The notes below the pieces were generated by a model. It was not told the DNA's origin. It did not search any database and was given only the letters and a program-made list of their open reading frames with translations. Below, in pieces: positions 10,297 to 17,331 of a DNA stretch of 37,447 nucleotides; within the stretch, counting starts at the first letter, position 1; each line of letters opens with the position of its first letter. This DNA is from Thermodesulfovibrionia bacterium. Its GTDB lineage: Bacteria > Nitrospirota > Thermodesulfovibrionia > UBA6902. Location: NCBI GenBank assembly GCA_020057065.1, contig JAGVGM010000094.1:1-37447 (forward strand), read 5' to 3'. A program made the position numbers and the translations under genes.

Positions 10297-10297
10297 A

Positions 10298-12094
10298 GTG
10301 GCAAAGAAGATCAAGATTGTAACAAAGAAGCAGAAAAGCCTCAAAGATTTTGAGGCAGCATTTCATCATTACCAATCAGGCAATTTCAGACAGGCTGAAA
10401 TGATCTGCAGGCAGATATTGCAGAAGCAGCCAAATTATTCCGAAGTATTGCACCTTCTCGGCATCATTACGGCGCAGATCGGGGAGCATGATAATGCCGT
10501 CCGGTATATTGAAAAGGCCATTCAGATAAATCCACATATGTATTTTTACTATAACAGCCTCGGGCTTGTACTTTCAGACAAGGGTCTTTTTGATGAAGCA
10601 ATCGAAAATTATAATAAAACTTTGAAATTAATGCCCGATAATGTCGCAGCATACAATAATCTGGGGCTGGCGCTTGCAGAAAAAGGCCTGCTCAATGAGG
10701 CTGTTGAAAATTATAAAAAAGCTTTAATTCTAAAGCCGGATGATGCCGAGGTATACAACAATCTGGGTCTGGCGCTTGCAGAAAAAGGCCTGCTTGATGA
10801 GGCTGTTGAAAATTATAAAAAGGCTTTAATGTTAGCCCCTGATTATGCTGCAGCATATAACAACCTGGGGAATTCTTTAGCGGATCGGGGTCTCCCTGAT
10901 GAGGCTATAGAGAACTTTAAAATGGCTTTAACATTAAAGTCCGATTATGCAGAAGCATACAGTAATCTTGCAGGTACACTGAAAAACAAGGGCCGTGTGG
11001 ATGAGGCTATAGAAAACTACAATAGGGCTTTGAAACTAAAACCCCATAATGCTGATATGCATAATAATCTGGGAATGGCATATCTCCTTGCAAAGAATTT
11101 TGATAAAGGATGGGAAGAATATGAATGGAGACTGGGAACTATGCACGTTGCGCCCCTCATAAAACCGAAATGGGACGGTGGTTCCCTTGAAGACAAGGTT
11201 ATCCTTGTCCATGCCGAACAGGGATACGGTGATACATTACAGTTCGTTAGATACCTGCCGTTACTGTATGAATCGGGAGCCGGAAAGGTTCTATTCAAAC
11301 TCAACAAACAAGGGTTAGAACAGTTACTCAGAGGAAGCGAACTTAAAGCAGAGATAATCGATCTTTCGATTCCTGATGAAATTCTTGATATCGACACCAA
11401 TATTCACCTTGTGAGTCTGCCCGGAATATTCAAAACAAACCTTGAGAACATTCCTTTTAGGCAGAAAAGGTATCTTAAGGCAAATCCTGAGAGGGTTGAG
11501 TGGTATAGGGAGAGGTATTTCACAGACACCCTTCGACAAGCTCAGGGCGACAATGATGTCGTGGTGAGCATGTCGAACCATGACAGAGCAGCGGACTTGT
11601 CACTCGTCACTCGTCACTCGTCACTAATAAAGATCGGCATCTTCTGGCAAGGAAATCCTACTTTAAAACCTGATCGAAACAGGTCCATGCCGTTACATCA
11701 TTTTTATCCTATCTGTAGATTACCGAACGTAAAGGTATATTCATTACAAAAGGGATATGGTATAGAACAGCTAAACGACCCACCTGAAGATATACAGATA
11801 GTGAATCTTGGCGAAACCTTCAACAACTTTTCAGACACGGCAGCGGCTATAGAGAATTTTGATATAGTAATCACAATTGACACTGCAGTCGCCCATCTTT
11901 CAGGCGCATTAGGAAAAAAGACATGGATACTATTACCATCACATGCTGAATGGCGCTGGCATCTTGATATGGATTACAGCCCCTGGTATGAGGATGTAAG
12001 GTTGTTCAGACATAAGGAACCGGGCAAGAAAGACTGGGATGAGATGATGGAAAGAGTGGTAAGACAGGTAGAGGCAGAGATTAAAAACAGGTAG
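10298..12094 (+). CDS. TPR-repeat glycosyltransferase, GT9-like (heptosyltransferase-type) C-terminus
   Basis: About 598 residues. Eight 34-residue TPRs (typical unit YNNLGLALAEKGLLDEAVEN) lead to a GWEEYEW cap near 271, then a GT-B domain of the GT9/heptosyltransferase type: EQGYGDTLQFVRYLP in the first half, KIGIFWQG at 445 and DTAVAHLSGALGKKTW in the second half. The GTG start at 10298 is preferred. GGAG lies 6 bases upstream (10288-10291), it follows the previous stop directly, and it gives an AKKIKI N-terminus like the next gene's. An ATG at 10241 in the same frame would overlap the SEC-C codons of the upstream gene. The linker before KIGIFWQG carries a 36-residue insert (11522-11629) made of a palindrome and a heptamer array. 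Donor and acceptor are unknown; the TPR arm suggests a protein partner. Confidence 0.88.
   Translation: MAKKIKIVTKKQKSLKDFEAAFHHYQSGNFRQAEMICRQILQKQPNYSEVLHLLGIITAQIGEHDNAVRYIEKAIQINPHMYFYYNSLGLVLSDKGLFDEAIENYNKTLKLMPDNVAAYNNLGLALAEKGLLNEAVENYKKALILKPDDAEVYNNLGLALAEKGLLDEAVENYKKALMLAPDYAAAYNNLGNSLADRGLPDEAIENFKMALTLKSDYAEAYSNLAGTLKNKGRVDEAIENYNRALKLKPHNADMHNNLGMAYLLAKNFDKGWEEYEWRLGTMHVAPLIKPKWDGGSLEDKVILVHAEQGYGDTLQFVRYLPLLYESGAGKVLFKLNKQGLEQLLRGSELKAEIIDLSIPDEILDIDTNIHLVSLPGIFKTNLENIPFRQKRYLKANPERVEWYRERYFTDTLRQAQGDNDVVVSMSNHDRAADLSLVTRHSSLIKIGIFWQGNPTLKPDRNRSMPLHHFYPICRLPNVKVYSLQKGYGIEQLNDPPEDIQIVNLGETFNNFSDTAAAIENFDIVITIDTAVAHLSGALGKKTWILLPSHAEWRWHLDMDYSPWYEDVRLFRHKEPGKKDWDEMMERVVRQVEAEIKNR
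11530..11579. repeat. Imperfect inverted repeat inside coding sequence (CTTCGACAAGCTCAGG type)
   Basis: Arms 11530-11551 and 11558-11579 pair at 16 of 22 positions around a 6-base loop. Core halves are TTCGACA-GCTCA and its complement. It lies in the linker of the TPR-GT9 gene and is translated in frame. It resembles a common dispersed bacterial repeat with the same core, from memory and not checked. Confidence 0.7.
11599..11626. repeat. Heptamer tandem array (GTCACTC)3 GTCACTA within CDS
   Basis: Four head-to-tail 7-base units at 11599, 11606, 11613 and 11620, translated as LVTRHSSL just before KIGIFWQG. Losing one unit puts TAA TAA directly after the array. Gaining one reaches TGA after about 16 codons. 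Confidence 0.95.
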
Positions 12095-12096
12095 AG

Positions 12097-12147
12097 AAAA
12101 AGGCAAGGTAGAGAGGGTAAGAACTTCTTTTCTTTACCTATACCTTT
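12097..12147. repeat. Intergenic imperfect inverted repeat with short A/G- and C/T-rich units
   Basis: Between the two TPR-GT9 genes. The left part (AGGCAAGGTAGAGAGGGTAA) is roughly complementary, with gaps, to the right part (TTTACCTATACCTTTACC). It could form a long imperfect hairpin or be a degenerate short tandem repeat. It does not look like a classical terminator because no T-run follows a GC stem. Confidence 0.45.
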
Positions 12148-12170
12148 ACCTTTCTTATAGTTTTGAGACC

Positions 12171-14084
12171 ATGGCAAAGAAGATAAAAATTAAACCAAAG
12201 AAAAATCTATATTCAGACAAGAGCTTGAAAAATCCGGGCCGATTATTGCCAGGTGACGCAGAAGCCTATTTTCAGACCGGATTTGCACTTCAACAGGCAG
12301 GCAGGCTTAATGAAGCAGTGGCGCATTATAAGAAGGCTATAATGTTAAGGCCGGACAATGCCGAAGCATACAACAATCTTGGAGCGATTTTTCAGCAGAC
12401 CGGTAAACTTGATGAGGCTCTGAAGAGCTTTGAGCAGACCGTCAAACTCAGACCGGACTATGCCGAGGCCTGTTACAATCTGGGATTTGTGCTTCAACAG
12501 GCAGGCAGGCTTGATGATGCAGAGGCGTATTATAAGAGGGCCATAATGCTGAACCCTGCCGATGCCGAGACTTACAATAATCTCGGTACGATATTCCAGC
12601 ATAAAGGCAATGTAGATGAAGCGCTGAAAAATTTCAGTCTGGCTGTAAAATTAAAACCGGATTATGCAGGGGCCTGCTATAATATCGGGTTTGTTCTTCA
12701 GCAGGAAGACCGGTTAGATGAGGCCATGTTGTGCTACGAAAAGTTGCTTGAAATTGAGCCGGATCATTTTGACGCATACAATAATATGGGAATTATACTT
12801 GCTGAAAAAAATAAATTTGATGAAGCAATAGAAAAACATATGAAAGCCCTGGCCTTAAAGCCGGAGTTTCCTGAGGCATATTATAATTTGGGCAGTGTCT
12901 TTACGTACAAAGGCATGACAGAGAAAGCTATAGAGTGCTATAACAAGGCGTTGGCTTTAAAACCTGATTATGCTGATGTATACAATAACATTGGATGTGT
13001 GCTTGCGCTCAATACCAGAGGTTTTATAGATGAGGCGGTAAATAACTACAGAAAAGCTCTGGCCCTAAAACCCGATGACGCCAATATACACAAGAATTTA
13101 GCGATGGCGTATTTGCTCGTAAAGGATTTCGTTAATGGCTGGGAGGAGTATGAATGGAGGCTGAAGACCATTCTGGCTGCGCCCCTCACAAAACCCAAAT
13201 GGGACGGCGGGTTATTAGAAAACAGGACAATAATAGTCTATGCAGAGCAGGGATACGGAGATACTTTGCAATTTGTAAGATATTTACCTGTGCTCTTTGA
13301 GAATTATAAGGCAAAAAAAGTTTTGTTTATCCCTCAAAAAGGACTTGAGCAACTGCTTAAGGATAGTGACTTAAAAGCAGAGATCCTTGATGCAGAGACA
13401 CCGGTTGAGGGTCTTGAATATGACACTAACATACATCTCTTAAGCCTGCCACGCATATTTAAAACCAACCTTGAGAACATGCCGTTCAGGCAAAAGAGGT
13501 ATTTAAAGGCAAATCCTGATAAGGTGAAATGGTATAAAGAGAAATATTTTGACTCTTCACTGTTCACTGTTCACTGTTCACCGGTCTCAAATGACCCGTC
13601 ACTCGTCACTCGTCACTCGTCACTAATGAAGATCGGTATCTTCTGGCAGGGACGTCCCGGTCTGAAACCTGACAGGAACAGGTCCATGCCCCTGAAGCAT
13701 TTTTCTCCCTTGTGCAGGCTGCCGGATGTTAAAGTTTACTCATTGCAGAAAGGTTACGGCATCGAACAGCTTAACAATTTACCTGAAGGCATAGAGATAG
13801 TAAATCTCGGAGAGACCTTTAAAGACTTTTCAGATACAGCGGCGGCAATAGAGAATCTTGATTTAGTGATAACGGTAGACACGGCAATTGGACATTTATC
13901 AGGAGCTCTCGGCAAGAAGACCTGGATCCTCTTGCCGTCACATGAAGAGTGGAGATGGCATCTGGATATGGACTACAGCCCCTGGTATGAGGATATAAGG
14001 TTGTTCAGGCACAAGGAACCAGGGAAGAAAGACTGGGATGAGATGATGGAAAGGGTGGTGGAACAGGTAAAGATAGAGATATAA
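12171..14084 (+). CDS. TPR-repeat glycosyltransferase, GT9-like
   Basis: 637 residues starting MAKKIKIKPKK. About eight TPRs (residues ~25-300; units such as YNNLGAIFQQTGKLDEALKS) are followed by the GWEEYEWRL cap and a GT9-like GT-B domain: EQGYGDTLQFVRYLP, KIGIFWQG at ~487 and DTAIGHLSGALGKKTW. It is the closest relative of the upstream gene; the last ~150 residues are nearly the same. Start ATG 12171 has only a weak upstream GAG, so translation may be modest or coupled. The linker before KIGIFWQG holds a 26-residue insert (13551-13628) coded by two heptamer arrays. The gene ends 14 bases from the stop of the convergent minus-strand operon, leaving no room for a hairpin terminator. Sugar specificity cannot be read from the sequence. 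Confidence 0.88.
   Translation: MAKKIKIKPKKNLYSDKSLKNPGRLLPGDAEAYFQTGFALQQAGRLNEAVAHYKKAIMLRPDNAEAYNNLGAIFQQTGKLDEALKSFEQTVKLRPDYAEACYNLGFVLQQAGRLDDAEAYYKRAIMLNPADAETYNNLGTIFQHKGNVDEALKNFSLAVKLKPDYAGACYNIGFVLQQEDRLDEAMLCYEKLLEIEPDHFDAYNNMGIILAEKNKFDEAIEKHMKALALKPEFPEAYYNLGSVFTYKGMTEKAIECYNKALALKPDYADVYNNIGCVLALNTRGFIDEAVNNYRKALALKPDDANIHKNLAMAYLLVKDFVNGWEEYEWRLKTILAAPLTKPKWDGGLLENRTIIVYAEQGYGDTLQFVRYLPVLFENYKAKKVLFIPQKGLEQLLKDSDLKAEILDAETPVEGLEYDTNIHLLSLPRIFKTNLENMPFRQKRYLKANPDKVKWYKEKYFDSSLFTVHCSPVSNDPSLVTRHSSLMKIGIFWQGRPGLKPDRNRSMPLKHFSPLCRLPDVKVYSLQKGYGIEQLNNLPEGIEIVNLGETFKDFSDTAAAIENLDLVITVDTAIGHLSGALGKKTWILLPSHEEWRWHLDMDYSPWYEDIRLFRHKEPGKKDWDEMMERVVEQVKIEI
13556..13582. repeat. Heptamer tandem array (TTCACTG)3 TTCACC within CDS
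   Basis: Units at 13556, 13563, 13570 and a partial one at 13577, translated as SLFTVHCS. Loss or gain of one unit leads to an in-frame stop within about 15 codons on either shift: TAA at the end of the next array, or TGA in the codons after CCGGTCTCAAA. Confidence 0.93.
13598..13625. repeat. Heptamer tandem array (GTCACTC)3 GTCACTA within CDS, second copy
   Basis: Units at 13598, 13605, 13612 and 13619. The array is identical to the one at 11599-11626 and sits at the same protein position, just before KIGIFWQG. Loss of one unit gives TAA immediately; gain gives TGA after about 16 codons. Confidence 0.95.
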
Positions 14085-14098
14085 AACAGGTAAGTGTA

Positions 14099-15469
14099 TC
14101 AAGGGGTTTTACCAGGCAGCCTGCGCAATTCCTCGGTTACACTTTTTATAACCGCCTTCCAGTTGCCTGGCTCAGGTTGACGGAATAGGCGCATGGTCGG
14201 ATACCAGGGACTATCCTCTTTTTCCAGCAGCCAGCGCCAATCAGGTGAAAAACTTAAAAGGGTCCAAACCGGCCTGGCCATGGCTCCTGCTAAATGCGCT
14301 ACAGATGTATCTATAGAGATAATTAGATCCAGTTTCTCTATAACTGCTGCTGTATCCGCAAAATCATTCAATTCCCTGTCAAGATTAACAAGTGTTATGT
14401 CCCGGGGTGGTTTGTCAGCCTGATCGGCCCAGATCCCTTTTTGCAGGCTGTAGAATGTTAAACCGGATATATTCATTAAAGGAATAAACTCTTCAAAGGG
14501 ACATGAACGCGAACGCTCTTTATCTTTACTGTTTAAAAGGCCGCCGGCCCAAACAATGCCAATCTTGAAATTCTGGTCCCTGCCGAGTCTTATGCGCCAC
14601 TTTTCGGTTAAATCCGGTTCTGCAGTGATATAGGGCACATCAGCAGGTATGGTAGTGAGCCTTGTATTAAAGAGCAGCGGCAGGCTCATCAGTGAAACAT
14701 GAAAATCATATTTTATTGATGCTGTATTAATTGCTGCCAGTTCTATAATTTCATCTATACCCTTACATCCCTTCAATACCGGGAAAAGTTCCTTGTGACA
14801 CGCTAAAATCACATGAACGCTTTGCGCCTTAAGTAAAGGCAGATATCTTGCAAACTGGAATATATCGCCAAAGCCCTGCTCCTCATAGACAAGAACTGTC
14901 CTGTTATCAAGAGGTCCACCATTCCACTGAGGTTTTGTAAAAACATATTCAGGATATTCAATGATCTTCTTTCTCCACTCATACTCCTCCCAGCCTTCTT
15001 TATAGCTGCCTGACAGTAACAACGCAATTGATCTGTTCAGATGTATATCTGCATTATCAGGCTCAATTAAAATTGCGCTGGTATAACTTTCTATTGCTTC
15101 CTTTATCCTGCCCTGTTTTTTAAACACATTGCCCAGGTTGTTATAAGCCATCGCATGCTCCGGATTGAACCTTACAGCATGCATATAATTTGATATTGCC
15201 GTATCAAACCGGTCTTGCTCCTCATACAGTATGCCCAGGTTGTAGTATGCTCCGGCAAAATCAGGTTTAATTGAGATTGCACGTTGATAGCTCACAATTG
15301 CTTCATCAACTCGGCCCGATCCATAAAACACACCGCCAAGATTATTATATGCCTCAGCATGATCCGGTATCTCTTTCAGTATTGTCAGATACAGCTTCTC
15401 TGCCTCATATAGATTGCCGGACTGGCAATGTTTCATGGCCTCCTGTAAAAGACTGTTAATATCTATCAT
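14099..15469 (-). CDS. TPR-repeat glycosyltransferase, GT9-like (short TPR arm)
   Basis: 456 residues from ATG 15469 (MIDINSLLQEAMKHCQSGN). This start lies 2 bases after the upstream stop (TAACAATG). A longer in-frame start at 15523 would overlap the upstream gene by 52 bases and adds an unrelated N-terminus, so I reject it. About four TPRs are followed by GWEEYEWR and a GT9-like domain with EEQGFGDIFQFARYLP, KIGIVWAGG and DTSVAHLAGAMARPVW. The linker before KIGIVWAG is short and has no repeat insert, unlike the plus-strand relatives. It is the last gene of the seven-gene minus-strand operon and converges on the plus-strand TPR-GT9 gene. Substrate unknown. Confidence 0.88.
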   Translation of the reverse strand: MIDINSLLQEAMKHCQSGNLYEAEKLYLTILKEIPDHAEAYNNLGGVFYGSGRVDEAIVSYQRAISIKPDFAGAYYNLGILYEEQDRFDTAISNYMHAVRFNPEHAMAYNNLGNVFKKQGRIKEAIESYTSAILIEPDNADIHLNRSIALLLSGSYKEGWEEYEWRKKIIEYPEYVFTKPQWNGGPLDNRTVLVYEEQGFGDIFQFARYLPLLKAQSVHVILACHKELFPVLKGCKGIDEIIELAAINTASIKYDFHVSLMSLPLLFNTRLTTIPADVPYITAEPDLTEKWRIRLGRDQNFKIGIVWAGGLLNSKDKERSRSCPFEEFIPLMNISGLTFYSLQKGIWADQADKPPRDITLVNLDRELNDFADTAAVIEKLDLIISIDTSVAHLAGAMARPVWTLLSFSPDWRWLLEKEDSPWYPTMRLFRQPEPGNWKAVIKSVTEELRRLPGKTP

Positions 15470-15471
15470 TG

Positions 15472-17331
15472 TTACACAGCTCTGCTCAGTTCCCCGGCTA
15501 CCCGCTCCATCACAGCCTTCCAATTGTATGGTTTAGGCTGTCTGAATAATCGCATGGTCGGATACCACGGACTGTCCTCCCTTTCCAACAGCCAGCGCCA
15601 ATCAGGCACAAAAGGCAAAAGCGTCCAAACAGGTCTTGCAAGCGCACCTGCCAAATGTGCAACTGCGGTATCCACTGAAACAACAAGATCGAGATTTTCG
15701 ATTACTGCTGCGGTATCCGCAAAATCGTTTAACTCCATATCAAGATTGATGATATTCATGCCCACAGGAGGCTCAAGCGCTTGTTCCGCCCGGTTTCCCT
15801 TTTGCAGGCTGTAAAGAGATATTCCTTTTACTTTTGTCAAAGCTAAAAGATCAGCGAGTGAACAGGAACGGGCACGATCTTCTTTGTGTCCAGTGCTTCC
15901 TGCCCAGACAATGCCTATCTTAAAGTGACTATCTGAACTCATCTTTGCTTTCCATTTCTCCACTAATGCCGGCTCTGCTGTTATATAAGGAACATCCGCC
16001 GGTATCGTTGAGAGTGTTGTGTTAAATATCTTTGGCAAGCTTGCAAGCGGTACATGAACATCAAACTGTACAGACGGCTCTCTTGACCATTCTATAATTT
16101 TATCTATCCATTTAATCCTTTGCAGTAATTTACGATAATGTTTCTTATGACATTCAAAAATTATATAACCACCTTTTGCCTTAATTAACGGCAAATATCT
16201 TAGAAACTGAAAGGTATCGCCATAGCCCTGCTCGTCATAAACAAGGATGGTTTTCCCCTTTAAGGAAGCGCCATCCCATCTTGGTTGTGCAAAGGAGCGG
16301 GGTCTGCGTCCTTTCATTCTTAGTCGCCATTCATATTCTGCCCAGCCTTCATTAAAACGGCCTTTTAACAATAATATGACAGACTTGTTGAAATGGGCGT
16401 CAGCAAAGTCAGGAACAAGTGAAACTGCTTTCTCATACTGTATTAAAGCCTGTTCGAACATACCCTGCGCCTTCAAAGCTGTCCCCAAATTACTATAAGC
16501 ATCCGCATAGCCTGGTTTCAGAGAGATCGCTTTTTCGTAGCTTGCCGCAGCCTCGCTAAGCCTTCCTTGCGCCTGAAGCGTCAGGCCCAGATTATTATAA
16601 GCCCCTGCAAAATCAGGTTTGATCGAAATCGCTTTTTTCAGGTTCTCACCCGACTCTTCGTACCTGCCAAGCTCCATAAGTACAAAACCTAAATTGTTGA
16701 GTGTGTCGATATCGTCATGTTTAATAACAAGTACTTTCTTAAAACAGTTATACGCTTCTTCATATCTGCCGAGTTCCTGAAGCACAAATCCCTTCTGGAA
16801 ATATGCTTCAATATGATCCGGGTTGAGCGCAAGCGCTTCTTCGTAGCATGACAGCGCTTCATCAAAAATACCTTGCTCCTGAAACACGTTTCCGAGATTA
16901 TAGTGCGCTTCAAAGTAATCATGCTGAAGTTTGACAGCGTGTTTAAAGCTTTCCATGGCTTCGTTTAATCTACCGAGTTTCTGAAATATGATGCCTTTGT
17001 TGTTGTAGGTCTTGGCAAAGTCAGGCTGAATCAAAATTGTCTGCTCATAGCTTGCCAGTGCTTCATCAAATTTGTCCTGCTGCTGAAATAAAAAACCGAG
17101 ATTATAATGAGCCAGGGCGTAATCGGGTATTAAGTTGACGGCCTGCTGAAGAAATACTTTTGCAGGTTCAAAATTTCCCTTCTGGACATTCAGTATTCCC
17201 AAAAAGCAAAGAGCCTCAGCCTGGTCGGGATGATCTTTCAATATTGCGTGGTACATCTGTTCAGCTTCAGCCGTATTGCCGGCCTGATGATGTTCAAGCG
17301 CTGCTCTCAATAGATCGTCGCTGCCTGTCAT
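15472..17331 (-). CDS. TPR-repeat glycosyltransferase, GT9-like
   Basis: 619 residues. About nine TPRs (e.g. YNNKGIIFQKLGRLNEAMES) span residues ~5-315, then the GWAEYEWRL cap and a GT9-like GT-B domain: DEQGYGDTFQFLRYLP, KIGIVWAGS and DTAVAHLAGALARPVW. The ATG abuts the stop of the preceding gene (TAAATG, no gap), which suggests translational coupling. It is closely related to the downstream neighbour (shared TAEP-x-L-x-EKW and DFADTAAVIE stretches), so the two look like a tandem duplication that then changed TPR number. The TPR sequence differs between units more than in the plus-strand genes, suggesting an older array. No repeat insert is present in the GT linker. Confidence 0.9.
   Translation of the reverse strand: MTGSDDLLRAALEHHQAGNTAEAEQMYHAILKDHPDQAEALCFLGILNVQKGNFEPAKVFLQQAVNLIPDYALAHYNLGFLFQQQDKFDEALASYEQTILIQPDFAKTYNNKGIIFQKLGRLNEAMESFKHAVKLQHDYFEAHYNLGNVFQEQGIFDEALSCYEEALALNPDHIEAYFQKGFVLQELGRYEEAYNCFKKVLVIKHDDIDTLNNLGFVLMELGRYEESGENLKKAISIKPDFAGAYNNLGLTLQAQGRLSEAAASYEKAISLKPGYADAYSNLGTALKAQGMFEQALIQYEKAVSLVPDFADAHFNKSVILLLKGRFNEGWAEYEWRLRMKGRRPRSFAQPRWDGASLKGKTILVYDEQGYGDTFQFLRYLPLIKAKGGYIIFECHKKHYRKLLQRIKWIDKIIEWSREPSVQFDVHVPLASLPKIFNTTLSTIPADVPYITAEPALVEKWKAKMSSDSHFKIGIVWAGSTGHKEDRARSCSLADLLALTKVKGISLYSLQKGNRAEQALEPPVGMNIINLDMELNDFADTAAVIENLDLVVSVDTAVAHLAGALARPVWTLLPFVPDWRWLLEREDSPWYPTMRLFRQPKPYNWKAVMERVAGELSRAV

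Noticed and set aside
10241-10297. ATG at 10241 as start of the first TPR-GT9 gene
   Set aside because: It overlaps SEC-C codons; the AGGA before it is explained by the SEC-C coding sequence, while GTG 10298 has its own GGAG and gives the AKKIKI N-terminus seen in the next gene. Not fully excluded.
11599-11626. Short direct repeats as a CRISPR array
   Set aside because: Units are 7 bases with no spacers and lie in a coding frame.
14085-14098. Bidirectional terminator between convergent TPR-GT9 genes
   Set aside because: Only 14 bases and no inverted repeat.
15470-15523. Longer N-terminus for the minus-strand TPR-GT9 gene starting at 15523
   Set aside because: The extra residues overlap the upstream gene, show no TPR-like or other similarity, and ATG 15469 sits in ideal coupling distance.
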